Shown here: one piece after another, positions 21,164-31,767 of the stretch
Layout: every line of letters begins with the position of its first letter
How positions within the stretch are numbered: the stretch's first letter is position 1
Origin: Serripes groenlandicus
Taxonomy: Eukaryota > Mollusca > Bivalvia > Cardiida > Cardiidae
DNA: 64,000 bases
Direction: 5' to 3'
NCBI GenBank assembly: GCA_031761405.1
Contig: JASEVX010000013.1
Coordinates: 35,100,260-35,164,259 of the forward strand
Made by a program: the position numbers and the translations under genes
The notes under the pieces: generated by a model
Database searches by the model: none
The model's input: only the letters and a program-made list of their open reading frames with translations
Told to the model about the DNA's origin: nothing

Positions 21164-21622
21164 TTAACCCGTAAAGAATGACATTGCATACATGTCTTTC
21201 TCTGACCTGCTCATTTCACGAATGTTCAGCACATGTGTATAGATTTCACTTTCAGAGAGAACTGAGATACAGTTTCTATGGCAGCAATAGCCAGAAGACT
21301 TCATAGTACGAATAGTATTTAAGTCAGGATCATCATCTAGCGTTAAAACCTCATCATCATTAATGTAGTCATCCGAGTCGTGAATTGTTTCCATGAACCT
21401 TCGCGCCCGTAGGTCCACATCATCTGGTATAGAGTTCTGCTCTGGTTCCTCTTCCTCTTCAAGAATTATCTCGTCCTCAGCTTGTTCTGTAAATCCACTG
21501 GCCTGTGATGCTGTTGGTGTTCGCCCAAAATGCTCTGAGAACAGACTCTCAAGTTCCTGAAAAGTTAAAAAGGACTCTTTAAGAAAGTGTAAAGTATTAG
21601 ATTTTATGCACAATTGATGCAT
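21164..21622 (-). pseudogene. Transposase-like gene, acidic N-terminal part
   Basis: The frame has a long acidic stretch (DEIILEEEEEPEQNSIPDDV) and ends in SRSEKDMYAMSFFTG before a stop. The EKDMYAM segment is the usual lead-in to the conserved region of the family, which then continues out of frame. The upstream boundary is unclear: a 5' acceptor may lie near 21558, where CTTTTTAACTTTTCAG precedes GAACTTGAGAGTC on minus. Confidence 0.45.
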
Positions 21623-21941
21623 TAATTTTTCATTTCTTTACCTTAATTGACAACGAAGAAAGATTATGACTGTGTGAGTGTATAAAGCTTTTAATAATAT
21701 ATTATGTATAATATGTCAGTTAAAGAAAAAAATGGGCCTGGCCTGTTAAGTGTTTTCAACGTCGTCAACATTAAAGGAGGAACAGAGTAATACATCTAGT
21801 TACACACAAACACCAGAACTTAATTATTCCTTAAACAGAAACTATTCTGACATTTGAATAATTACATATTAATACTTTTTTCATTAATTATAATAATCGT
21901 GAGAATGACAACTCATGTGCCCCTGTTTCCAGCTCATGTGG

Positions 21942-22037
21942 AAGAAGAAGAAGAAGAAGAAGAAGAAGAAGAAGAAGAAGAAGAAGAAGAAGAAGAAGAA
22001 GAAGAAGAAGAAGAAGAAGAAGAAGAAGAAGAAGAAA
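21942..22037 (+). repeat. (GAA)n trinucleotide microsatellite
   Basis: About 31 GAA/AGA units in an almost pure run, giving poly-Glu or poly-Lys frames on plus that are not genes. Confidence 0.95.
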
Positions 22038-22699
22038 AAAAGGGATTCCACTGGTATACGAAATCGGATCGTACGCTACATATTTAACTTCACTGTAATC
22101 GTATTTAACGATGCGTGTACATCATAGATAACAATGATTGAAACAAAAATGCGGTGTTTTACATTACAAGAATACATTTAAGTGCATGTCAATTGTAAAA
22201 GTAATGATATACATGTAGTTGTTTTATAATATTAAAATTATCCATTTGAAAGAAAATGAGTATATAATGTGTGAAGCCTATAGTGGGTGGGGAGTAGTAA
22301 CATCCATAACAACCAATTATAACGTGCTATTGGGTTGATATTTGATATGTGAAAAACAGTAAGATTGTACTGAATTCTCGTTTTTGATCTCTTTCGTATC
22401 CTATAGGCGTACATCATTTTACACATAAACTTGTGTGAGTATTACCATTCTTTATGCGTTACAAACACATTAAAATCGGGCCTTGTGTGTAAAAATGTTA
22501 TTATTCAAATCAAAGGTCAGGATGAGGTTGATATTGTCAAGTTATAATGAATTGATAAAACTTGCATCAATAAACACACAGTTTCGTGTGAGTTATATAT
22601 CATTTATCAGTTACATATATGTGGTACTTAAACGAAACACTTATTTGAAATTGTGTACACGTAAACGGGTTAACTTCAACGGAGCGCTTCGATCCAAGT

Positions 22700-22860
22700 T
22701 ACAGGAAGCAAAGTGTTTTAATATGGAATTTATTAATTCGGAATGTTTTAATATGGAATTTACTAATTCGGAATTTTCTAATATGGAATTTACTAATTCG
22801 AAATTTTCTAATATGGAATTTACTAATTCGGAATTTTCTAATATGAAATTTATTTTCGAA
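22700..22860 (+). repeat. 30-bp minisatellite, ~4.5 units
   Basis: The unit is TTTTCTAATATGGAATTTAC followed by TAATTCGGAA, with early copies TTTTAATATGGAATTTAnTA. At 30 bp it stays in frame and yields NMEFTNSEFS repeats in a 145-aa plus frame and matching repeats on minus. There is no further evidence of coding. Confidence 0.85.
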
Positions 22861-22933
22861 AGAATCATTATTCATCCACATACAAAGCAATGTTCAAAAC
22901 CAATCGACAATGTCCTCTAAATGCTCGCCGAGA

Positions 22934-23230
22934 GCCCCGGTAGCTCAGTCGGAAGCGACGCGAACTGTCACTTCAGGGGTTGTTTATTCGAACTCCAGCT
23001 CAGCCAACGTTTTCCGACGTTTGACAACTTTTGTTACTGTGACGAGCGTAATACGTCTTCCACCAATGGGAGAACAGTGCATGTGTAAAACAGCCAGTTG
23101 CTATGAAATAATTGTATATGGATTATTGGTGTGAGAAAGCCAGGAAACACATGAGTAGGTGAACTGGCCGCCATGAGATGACAGACAAAATGTTGAAAAC
23201 GAGGTAAAACTCCATTCAATCAATCAACCA
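22934..23230 (+). mobile_element. tRNA-derived SINE, family A, full-length
   Basis: Head CCCCGGTAGCTCAGTCGGAA (box A) and TTATTCGAACTCC (box B), then CCAACGTTTTCCGACGTTTG, CACCAATGGGAGAACAG, AACAGCCAGTTGC, AGGTGAACTGGCCGCC, ATGTTGAAAACGAGGTAAAA and an AATCAATCAACCAATC tail. Ordered head, body and tail indicate a near-complete element. Reading frames over it are not genes. Confidence 0.85.
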
Positions 23231-23939
23231 ATCATTGTGATGCACATTTTGTAGGGTATCAACAGTGATGTTTTAGAAAATTTGCATTTAAAGGGTTAGA
23301 GACCAGGCTCTAAAACTATAAATTGACCCTACGACCGTGCTTACATTCTTCAAAAAGTATTCATGTTACGTGCTCTTTATCATGGAATTGTTCCTTGTCT
23401 GACAATTGTGAGATTCGGAGAAAAAAGGGTTTTCTAAAACAAAGTCTTCAGAATGTGCATAGAACATTTCATAGTTTCATGTACTGGAATCAAATATAAA
23501 TAAAATAGATACATAAGACTCGTCGATAGGACAGTCATTTAATTATGCAAGATGAAAGTAAAATATATCTGTCTTTAGAACATAATGTATTTACATTTTT
23601 TATAAATTATCCTGTATCATGAGCTTGTACTTAGGCCATTGTACTGGTTGACTTTTGTTAACAGTGAAGATCCAGATCAGCATGTGCATCTGCCCAGTGT
23701 GATTAACACGTAAACCATCCACATTTATGATTATAATAACTCGAGCTTGTTATTTTCAAATTGTGTAGATTCTGATGAAATTAAGTAAATGGAATATAAG
23801 AGGATGATCTGATCCAGCACTGTACAGAGATATTAATTTGAAATTGTTCCCATATATACAACCTCAAATAATCTTTGATAACATAGTTAATGCAGTTGCA
23901 GCTTAATTCTTAACATGTTTATTTATTTTATCTTTTCAG
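23231..23939. other. AT-rich intergenic or intronic DNA
   Basis: No repeat or coding stretch recognised. It ends in a pyrimidine tract leading into the candidate exon at 23940. Confidence 0.4.
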
Positions 23940-24064
23940 TGATCTGACCAGTTCAACAGAAGGGAATCAAGATCCATTACCAGAAGACATTATATATCCC
24001 AAAGCCTAAAAATTGTCATCCGCCACCAGGAAAAAGAAGATGCCTGAAAATGTGCCAGTCCTGT
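23940..24064 (+). other. Candidate internal exon (splice-bounded)
   Basis: A pyrimidine-rich tract and TTATCTTTTCAG end at 23939, and a textbook donor GTAAGT begins at 24065, leaving 125 bp. In one frame, after a TGA near the start, it reads PVQQKGIKIHYQKTLY, IPKPKNCHPPPGKRRC, LKMCQSC, a basic, Cys-containing peptide. The early TGA means it could be a 5' UTR/start exon, a non-coding RNA exon or a chance pairing of sites. I do not recognise the peptide. Confidence 0.35.
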
Positions 24065-24274
24065 GTAAGTTTGTCATGTAATTGATACATATCCTCTCTT
24101 TCTGAATGCGAACTGAGCTGATATGCATAGTAATTTTTGAGGGAATTGATTGATTGAGGTGTAGCAGAAAAATTCCAAATCATTTCAATAAACATAGTTC
24201 TAAAACTCTAAGTATAATTATTGAATATAGAAGAAAATATTGAAACAAAATGGAGAATTGGTTCATTATCACCA

Positions 24275-24698
24275 AGCCCACTTTAGCTTGACACAGGCAA
24301 GGAACATATTTACATGATTCAATTTTGTGCATTGACATATTTGTAAATAATTTGTGGAATGACTTCAAGAGTTTAAAACATTGTGAAAAAAGGAGAAAGT
24401 GTTCTTAAAAAGGATTTTTTTTTGTCTAAATGGTTTCAAATGTCACCTGCTCAATATGCGTCAAAATGAGCTTGCAAGAGGGAAAGCCCACTTTAGCTTG
24501 ACACAGGCAAGGAACATATTTACATGATTCAATTTTGTGCATTGACATATTTGTAAATAATTTGTGGAATGACTTCAAGAGTTTAAAACATTGTGAAAAA
24601 AGGAGAAAGTGTTCTTAAAAAGGATTTTTTTTTGTCTAAATGGTTTCAAATGTCACCTGCTCAATATGCGTCAAAATGAGCTTGCAAGAGGGAAAGCC
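24275..24698 (+). repeat. Perfect 210-bp tandem duplication
   Basis: The stretch from AAGCCCACTTTAGCTTGACA through TTGCAAGAGGGAAAGCC repeats once with period 210, and I see no mismatch between the copies. Each copy includes a right-arm remnant of hairpin MITE family 1 (GTGAAAAAAGGAGAAAGTG, GTCACCTGCTCAATATGCG). Confidence 0.9.
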
Positions 24699-24918
24699 TT
24701 GAAAAGGAACATGACATTTTGATGGTTTTTAACTATTTTTGTGTTAACATGATTGTAAAAAAATAAACTATTTAAAGATGGTACTCAACTTATATTATGT
24801 AAATGTAATCAAGGGGCATTATCACATTTCCTCCATACATGCAACCAAACATAGTAGAAAAAGCAGTTGCCTTTTAAGTCATTAAAGCACATTTTCTAAT
24901 ATTCTTGTAATTTCCTAT

Positions 24919-24948
24919 AAAACATATATATATATATATATATATATG
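24919..24948 (+). repeat. (AT)n microsatellite
   Basis: About 13 AT/TA dinucleotides between ACATATATA and TATGTTGG. Confidence 0.85.
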
Positions 24949-25244
24949 TTGGTTCATTCATGTTATTGTTGATACTACCTTTTTACAAAGGTAGTTAAAA
25001 TTCATCTGAGATAAAAATCTATGCTATTGAAGAAAATGCTTAATTAATGAAATAAGTTACACTAGTAATAACAGAATATTTTAAGGCATTTTAGATTGCT
25101 TTTATACTACATTTCTAAGATTACTCTAGATATCATGGGCCAAACATAATTGAGGCACCATTCCAAGTATTTTGTCAATACATTATTTGTATGGAAATTT
25201 ACATAAAATAAATTATCATTTATTAGAGACTGAGTGTACTATTT

Positions 25245-25440
25245 AGAAAATGTCTAGGCAAAAGCACAGAAAATCCCTTTAAATGAAAGAACAATTATTG
25301 AATAGAGTTGAAAACATGGTGACAAAACTCGTTTTGAGCAATTTCCTCTTTTGTCGCCATGTTTTCAAAAAGCCCATGATTTCAAAAATCCGTTTACTAC
25401 AGAAGTGTCAGAAAGTTTCTATATGAGGGAAAGGGTTAAG
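25245..25440. mobile_element. Hairpin MITE family 1
   Basis: AAAATCCCTTTAAATGAAAG, TTGAAAACATGGTGACAAAA, then the mirrored TTGAGCAATTTCCTCTTTTG and CGCCATGTTTTCAAAA, and a TATGAGGGAAAGGGTTAAGG end. The left terminus is degraded. Confidence 0.65.
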
Positions 25441-25544
25441 GAGATTTCAGACTTTTTCTAAAGGAGGTTTTCAATTTTTTATATTGAAAATTTGACAAAT
25501 AAATGTACTAAAACAAGTTAATGTCGTATTGCAAGCAATACAAG

Positions 25545-26520
25545 AGTCCCCTACCGGACCATTGACCTCTAAGTGTGACATTGACCTTTGAGGTACAAGC
25601 CTGTGTCTTGTGTGCCACATGTCACCTCATCATGGTAAACATGTGTGCCCAGTAGCTTGGGAATCCTATGATGCATGGTTAAGATATGAGCCGGACAAGG
25701 TACAGTCCTTTCAAACAGTACTCATTTTTACCTTTGACCTCTAAGTGTGACCTTGACCTTTGAGGTACAGACTTGTGTCTTGTGCGCAACACGCCACCTT
25801 ATCATGGTGAACATGTGTGCCCAGTGACATAGGAATCCTATGACGCATGGTTGAGATGAGCCGGACAAGGTATAGTCCTATCAAACAGTACTCATTTTGA
25901 CCTTTGACCTCTAAGTGTGACCTTGACATTTAAGGTACAGGCCTGGGTCTTGTGCCAACACGCCACGTAATCTTGGTAAACATGTTTACCTTGTAACTTG
26001 GGAATCCTATGATGCATGGTTGAGATGCGGGCCGGACAAGGTACAGTCCTATCAAACAGTACCCATGTTGACCTTTGACCCCTTAGTGGGTCCTTGTCAT
26101 TTGAGGTACAGGCCTGGGTCTTCTGCGCGACACACCGCCTCATCATGGTGAACGTTTGTGCCAAGTTTCTTTCAAATCCTATGATGCATGGTTAAGGTGC
26201 GGGCCGGACAAAGTACAGTCCTATCAAACAGTACTCATTTAGACCTTTGACCTCTGAGTGTGACCTTGATATTCGCGGTACAGGCCTTGGTATTGTGCAC
26301 GACGAATCGACTCATCATGGTGAATGTTTGTGCCAAGTTTCTTGGAAATCCTATGATGGATGGTTAAAATGCGGGCCGGACAAGTTAATCCTAGCAAACA
26401 GTACTCATTTTGACCTTTGACCTCTAAGATGGTTAAGATGCGGGCCAGACAAGGTTAGGTAGGACTGACAGACGGAATCGACCAAACCTATATTCCCCAA
26501 ACCGGTCTAGGGGACTAATA
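25545..26520 (+). repeat. ~170-bp tandem repeat (GACCTTTGACCTCTAAGTG type), ~5 units
   Basis: Each unit carries TTTGACCTCTAAGTGTGACC, TTGACCTTTGAGGTACAGGC, CATCATGGTGAACATGTGTG, AATCCTATGATGCATGGTT, GGGCCGGACAAGGTACAGTC and CAAACAGTACTCATTT. The array shrinks at its right end to a short unit and exits through GACTGACAGACGG and a CCAAACCGGTCTAGGGGACT end. Such blocks are common dispersed repeats in bivalve genomes. Minus frames of 62 and 90 aa are repeat shadows. Confidence 0.8.
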
Positions 26521-27339
26521 ATGTCATTCTCACTACATCCAAATACAAAGCATTGCATAAATAAATAATCAGGAGAGGTTTAATTCTGTTGTTCCATTGT
26601 TTACTGTTTGCGCTTCTAGGGAAAATTAAAGTTGTGTTCAATTCTGTGTCTGATATATACATAATCATATATTTAATTAATTGTTGGTAAACGCATGACC
26701 TGACCTATAATGTGTATTTGTTAAAGTCATCTGATGCAGATTTATAGTATATTGGAAAGGGTCATACAGGATATGGGTTGGATCACTGTAGTTGAAACAT
26801 TACCTAGTTCAGGTGTAGATCCAATGAATAATATGGTTGTCTGAAATCAGAAGACCACAATCTTCAGAATCAGCTTGACAGATGTGACCACTTGCACATG
26901 TTTTACCCAGGAACTAAGCACAACACCTGTATTTTTCATTGCAAGTTAGAGGAATAAGGAATAATACATCTCATTTGTCATTCTCCTTTTCACACAATGC
27001 TCTCAAAGTATGTACCAAATACAATGCTCATCCTTATTTGAAAACATCATCAGAAGAATAGCCGCACATTTTGATAGAGTATAGAATAAGACAATGGATA
27101 AAGATTAACCCTTAATCTGATGTCCTATCTTGACTTTTTCAAAATGAAAATAAGAGAGATGACAATTGTTGACAAGCTTGTATAAAAATGTTTGCAATGA
27201 AAAAAAAACGTTTTGAGACATATTGAAATTAGTAACCTTTTCAAACATACAACTAGTTTGCACCAGAAAAAAATGAAAACATATGAGCAAAAATATGTAA
27301 AACCTTACAAACAGGAAGTGTAAGTCCTGCAAAACAAGT
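26521..27339. other. AT-rich intergenic DNA, nothing recognised
   Basis: The minus 139-aa frame over 27105-27524 has a Phe/Leu-rich random composition and runs through a MITE arm, so it is not called. Confidence 0.4.
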
Positions 27340-27455
27340 TGAAAACACTGTGGCAAAAGGAGAAACAACTCATCATGAGCAATTTTTACTTTTGCCATGA
27401 TGTTGCCAAAGGTCATCTGCTGCAGAGGCATCAGGAAGAGTGTTGGAGAGGTTTG
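27340..27455. mobile_element. Hairpin MITE family 1, core only
   Basis: TGAAAACACTGTGGCAAAAG, GAGAAACAACTCATCATGAG and CAATTTTTACTTTTGCCATG, followed by GTCATCTGCTGCAGAGGC and GTTGGAGAGGTTT. Confidence 0.65.
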
Positions 27456-27934
27456 ATATTGGTGTACATGTAATTCAGTACAGCTTTGAAATAATATGAG
27501 AAATAAAAAATCATAAAGAAACACATTTGTTAACTTGATATATTATTGTGTTCAAAATATATTGTCTATATTTTACCCCTAAGAAAGTGTAAAACCTGTG
27601 GACAATGACTTGCTCGGGCACCCACGCTAAGATCAGATGCAAAGAAGTCAGTTTGCACCTGTCTGGGATGCTAAATGGTTGTTTTTCGGAGAGCCTCACT
27701 GGAATGTTCTGAGAAAAGGAGGAATTCTTAAATTGAGTGGTTCAAGGCAAACCAACCTTGAAGTAATTTTAACAAGTGTACATAATGATCTGCCATTGCA
27801 TCCATGTTGAATGATCAAAATGGTTACCGGTACAGTTTCCTGTGACTTTCTATGACTAAATGGTGAAGGGTAAAGAACCAGATCAATCTAAAGTTATACA
27901 CGGGTTGATCCATATATTCATAGGCACAAATGCC
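27456..27934. other. Intergenic DNA, nothing recognised
   Basis: No coding or repeat signal that I can support. Confidence 0.4.
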
Positions 27935-28162
27935 TTAATCCTTTCCCTCATATAGACGCTTTCTGACGCCTCTGCAGCAGACGGTTTTTGAAAACATAGT
28001 GACAAAAGAAGAAATTGCACAAAACGTGCAATTTCTCCTTTTGCCACAATGTTTTCCACGTTTTGTCATAGGTTATCCATTCAATTATGGAGATTTTCTA
28101 TGTTTTGACAAAATACGTCCAAAGTCGTCTGCTGCAGAATTATTGTATGAGGGAAAGGGTTA
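27935..28162. mobile_element. Hairpin MITE family 1, reference copy
   Basis: This is the most complete copy, with terminal inverted repeats TTAATCCTTTCCCTCATA and TATGAGGGAAAGGGTTAG. Inside these are CTGCAGCAGACGGTTTT and AGTCGTCTGCTGCAGAA, and a tight central palindrome (GACAAAAGAAGAAATTGCAC against GTGCAATTTCTCCTTTTGCC). The length is 228 bp with no coding capacity. TTAA at both ends suggests a TTAA or TA target, but the flanks do not prove it. Confidence 0.8.
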
Positions 28163-29120
28163 GGCTTGGTTCCCACTACCGACTGCCGACTGACCTACCC
28201 GGGCTCCAAAGAGCATCACTCAAAGAATTATGTTTCAAACATTAGTTTTATCGATCTACATCTATATGGAATGCTACGATGCTACCTCTGAACAGTATCG
28301 GCATACGTGTTTATCTATATTTTCAGTCGGTCAATTTACTCTCTTTTTCTGGTCTTGTTTTGGGTTGATAAATGCAACCCGGATTACTGGTTCCGGCGGA
28401 ATCTTGAGTCTTCTTGGAATATTCCATTGCTAAGATAATTAAGATAATTAAGGAGGTATTGCACAGTTTTGCTGGAACACTGGTGAACCCCATAGGCTGC
28501 CTGCCATTGGTGTATAGCTTGAATCAAAGCAACCACATGAATATGAAGCCCCTAACCTGTAATCAAAATAACTATTTAATAATAATCGGTGCATACAATT
28601 CTGAATAAAATAATGATAAAGCGTGAAAAACAGTCAAATTATTGCTTTTTCCTTTATTCGGTCTACCAGTGTAGCAATTTAATTTGAATAAAGAATGCTA
28701 TTTTAGTGAATAGAAGAAAAAGTACCATTAATTTTATTAATTTAAAATTTAAACTCAAAATCTTAACCTTATCTACAGGATTTTTATTTTGGAAATCATG
28801 TCTTTATCAGGTAAAGGGTTAAATAGAACTAATATGTAAAGAACCCCTGATTTCAATTTCAGATTGTTACAATTTGAAATCATCCTTTTAATAGGGCAAA
28901 AAACATTGTAGGCAAAGGAAAAATTGTAAGTTAGTTGTAATTTTTAATATTAAAAAAGGCATGTATAGAAAGAAAAGGGAATACAAGATAGAAAGAAATA
29001 CATCAATCTGCCTACGTCTCATATCGTATCGAAGACATTTAAACCTCAGGCGTTGGCAAAAAACCGTCTCTTTTATCATAATACTATAGATAGAGGCTAT
29101 TTATAGTAACACGTTATAGT
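28163..29120. other. Intergenic DNA, nothing recognised
   Basis: Short frames at 28230-28608 lack motifs. One small direct repeat, TAAGATAATTAAGATAATTA, lies near 28432. Confidence 0.4.
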
Positions 29121-29575
29121 CAGTGTGTGTATACCACGTGACTTTTTACGTCATATTTGCATGGTTGCTCTTGATAAAAATGTAAAAAGATGGTAACGTT
29201 TTTTTTTCTTCACCCTTTTTAACGAAACATGGCGCAGTCTACGCCGCTTATAATGTCCTGTCTCCGGGTTTTCTACAGGAGTTTGATTGGTGGTCTAGTT
29301 TTTCAAACATTCTCAAAATCCAGTTTTGATGATGCTCCGGCAGTCGGCGATATTAATAAATGTTGAGAAAAGGTATTTCGAAGTGTTTGAAGAAATTAAA
29401 CCACTAATCAAACCCCGTTGAAAAACCGGAGATAGGGCTCTCTTAGCGGCGTAGACTGCGCCATGTTTCATTAAAAATGATGAAGAAATAAAAAAGCTAC
29501 CTTAATTTGTTTTTACATCAAAACCGAAGTAAAATATTCTGTCAGACGTCAAAGTCACGCGGTATACACACACTG
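29121..29575. mobile_element. Foldback/MITE with long inverted repeats, 4-bp duplication
   Basis: The ends are CAGTGTGTGTATACCACGTG and the inverse CGCGGTATACACACACTG, flanked by TAGT on both sides. Inverted similarity continues inwards, e.g. AAACATGGCGCAGTCTACGC against GCGTAGACTGCGCCATGTTT, and GTTTGATTGGTGGT against ACCACTAATCAAAC. Total 455 bp, no ORF. The CAGTG/CACTG ends and 4-bp duplication suggest a DNA transposon derivative, superfamily unassigned. Confidence 0.75.
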
Positions 29576-31018
29576 TAGTGTGGTTTATTGGACTTGTACC
29601 TGACTGTTTTACTCAATATTCCACTCATAATGCTAAACTTAAAGTAACGAGTGGATTTAATAATGAATATTATTATTTGTCTCTTACCATGCTAGACAAG
29701 AACATAGCGCACACAAAATTATGTCTGCGGAAATGTCAACACTGACAGTATGCGGTTTCTCCGACTTATGCTGGCTCCGTAACACTTCGCTTTTGTAATA
29801 TTACGATGTTGCCATCCATAACCTTTCCGACATCATGATAATACATTTCGCTTAAATACTTAAAGCCTTGCTGTTTTGATTTCAACGCAATAGTACTGCC
29901 ATAATAGCGAAAATCCAGGTAGGACGTGCGTAAGTTATCAATACGATACATCACTTTCGTCGACATTTGTTGTTTGTTTGTCTAACATAACGACGGTTGT
30001 TATGTACGCACGCGGTGGGCGGTGCTCAACTCAAAAAGTCGTAGGTTCAATTGTTTAATATGTGCTCAGAAGTTATGCTCAAGAATCTGATTGGTCAGAA
30101 GCAAATTCATTCTCCAAATTGACCAATCATAATACTTTTTTGGAGCATGGAGTTAATTACTGAGAACGTTTTCAGAGTGTTATAGTTTCGGACCCAAGTG
30201 AAGCTTTTGCATACGCTCAGCACTGGCAGTCGACTTATGAATAAAAAATATATGGAATATTGTTAAGATGCACACATGGCACGTCTGTGTTAACACCATA
30301 TTAAACTTGAGTGGTGATTCAGACAAACTTACCTAGAGGCATTGTGCGAATCCTGATTGAAACATATTTACAAAGTCCTGATTCACATTGTGTATTTGTA
30401 TCAGCTATCACGAATGGAAATAAGTGTTGAAACCTTATAAAATACTATGCATTTTTAGGGCGGAGAAAACATAACAACACTAATAATTTAAAACAAAGAC
30501 CTGCACAATATCCTAAAATGTCACATACACCCAAATAAATTCCTTCTTTGTTTCCATATATAGCGACCAGTTTCAGCCCTCAATGTTCACACTTTCTGAG
30601 CGTTTCTCAGGTAGAATACCCCATATCATTGAAAAGAGTTACCTCTAAGCTTCAAAACAATCCAAAGAAAATGGAGGCGGGTTATACAAGAAATAATTCA
30701 CCTAGCGATAACAGTTACCGTCATTTTGGACCAAATCGGGCCCTGATAAAACCGGCTTTTCACATTCTTTACTTTCACTTTCAAACAAGGTAAAAATTCT
30801 AAAAATTATCAAATCAATCATTTCCAATGCATCCTATACACCTTTACAGTGAATTTAAACTCAATGGTATATATATACTCAATGCATTTTGGTGATGGTA
30901 TACACCCATTTCTACGGAAACAAATATTTTAGGGACTATTTGGCACTAGATCACCATGACCGCGGGTGTATTTTTTTTTTAGCGTAATTCGATCTTTGAC
31001 TACAATGTAGATTTCTTT
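29576..31018. other. Intergenic DNA, no gene supported
   Basis: The 66-aa minus frame at 29766-29966 and the 81-aa plus frame at 30548-30793 have no motif or splice context. Confidence 0.4.
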
Positions 31019-31097
31019 CAGCGGGGCATATTTCCTAGTCTAGTACTGGTAGTTGATGAATAAGTGAATTGTCACCATGATATAACAAAAATGTACA
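31019..31097 (+). mobile_element. SINE family C, 3' tail fragment
   Basis: CATATTTCCTAGTCTAGTACTGGT (as pieces), TGATGAATAAGTGAATTGTC and CACCATGATATAACAAAAATG parallel the tail of the copy at 19860-20041. Confidence 0.5.
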
Positions 31098-31098
31098 C

Positions 31099-31352
31099 AT
31101 ATCGAGGGCTTGGCGTGAAACGGTTGTAACTAAAAACCTATTTTGAAAACCCTGGTTTTGGGGCAATTTTGACCCCTTTGTAAACAATGCAAATTTAGGT
31201 GCCATTGCTCAGAACGAGCAATGGCACCTAAATTTCCATTGTTTACCAAGTAAAATGATTTAACACTTATAGATACTTTATGGCGAGGTGATTAACCTTG
31301 GTAAAAAAATACCAATTTAAGTTACAACTGTTTCACGCCAAGCCCTCGATAT
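31099..31352. mobile_element. MITE with double palindrome
   Basis: The outer inverted repeats are ATATCGAGGGCTTGGCGTGA (left) and TCACGCCAAGCCCTCGATAT (right), extending through AACGGTTGTAACT / AGTTACAACTGTT. A second, inner palindrome lies at about 31178-31246 (TAAACAATGCAAATTTAGGT, GCCATTGCTC, AGAAC, GAGCAATGGC, ACCTAAATTTCCATTGTTTA). Length 254 bp, no ORF. Confidence 0.8.
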
Positions 31353-31767
31353 CAAATGTATTGTAAAGTAACAGGAAGGGTGGCCTATACCCCACATACC
31401 AGTACTATAATCTACATATGTAATGTTTTAAAAACTGTTATACGAATGAACAGGAAGATACTTAAAATTTCAAATACAATTATAAGGGATAGAACAAGAG
31501 CCAGTTAGCAAAAGGCACGCCTAATTGTTAGTAAGTATCAACAAACAAATATTGTGCGGTGTTCCTGTAAATTAGCACACCAGTAAATAAATATATGTAA
31601 TTGGATCCAAATAGAAACCGATTTTACGTTTTTTTTTAAATATTTGATTTTTACGCGAACAGTGCACTTTATTCATATATATGCTTACATTATGTAAATA
31701 ACATTATCTCTATTTTACTAGATATATACAATAATCCAGAGCCTAATTAAACTGTACTGGTGTGCAG
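31353..31767. other. Intergenic or intronic DNA
   Basis: AT-rich; nothing recognised. It ends in the acceptor of the mucin-like exon. Confidence 0.4.

Noticed and set aside
21854..22127. Poly-Glu and poly-Lys small proteins
   Set aside because: Pure translation of the (GAA)n microsatellite.
22934..23010. True tRNA gene
   Set aside because: The A and B boxes belong to a SINE head with a long SINE body and tail; no complete cloverleaf is evident.
27105..27524. 139-aa minus-strand frame
   Set aside because: Phe/Leu-rich random composition, runs across a MITE arm, no motif.
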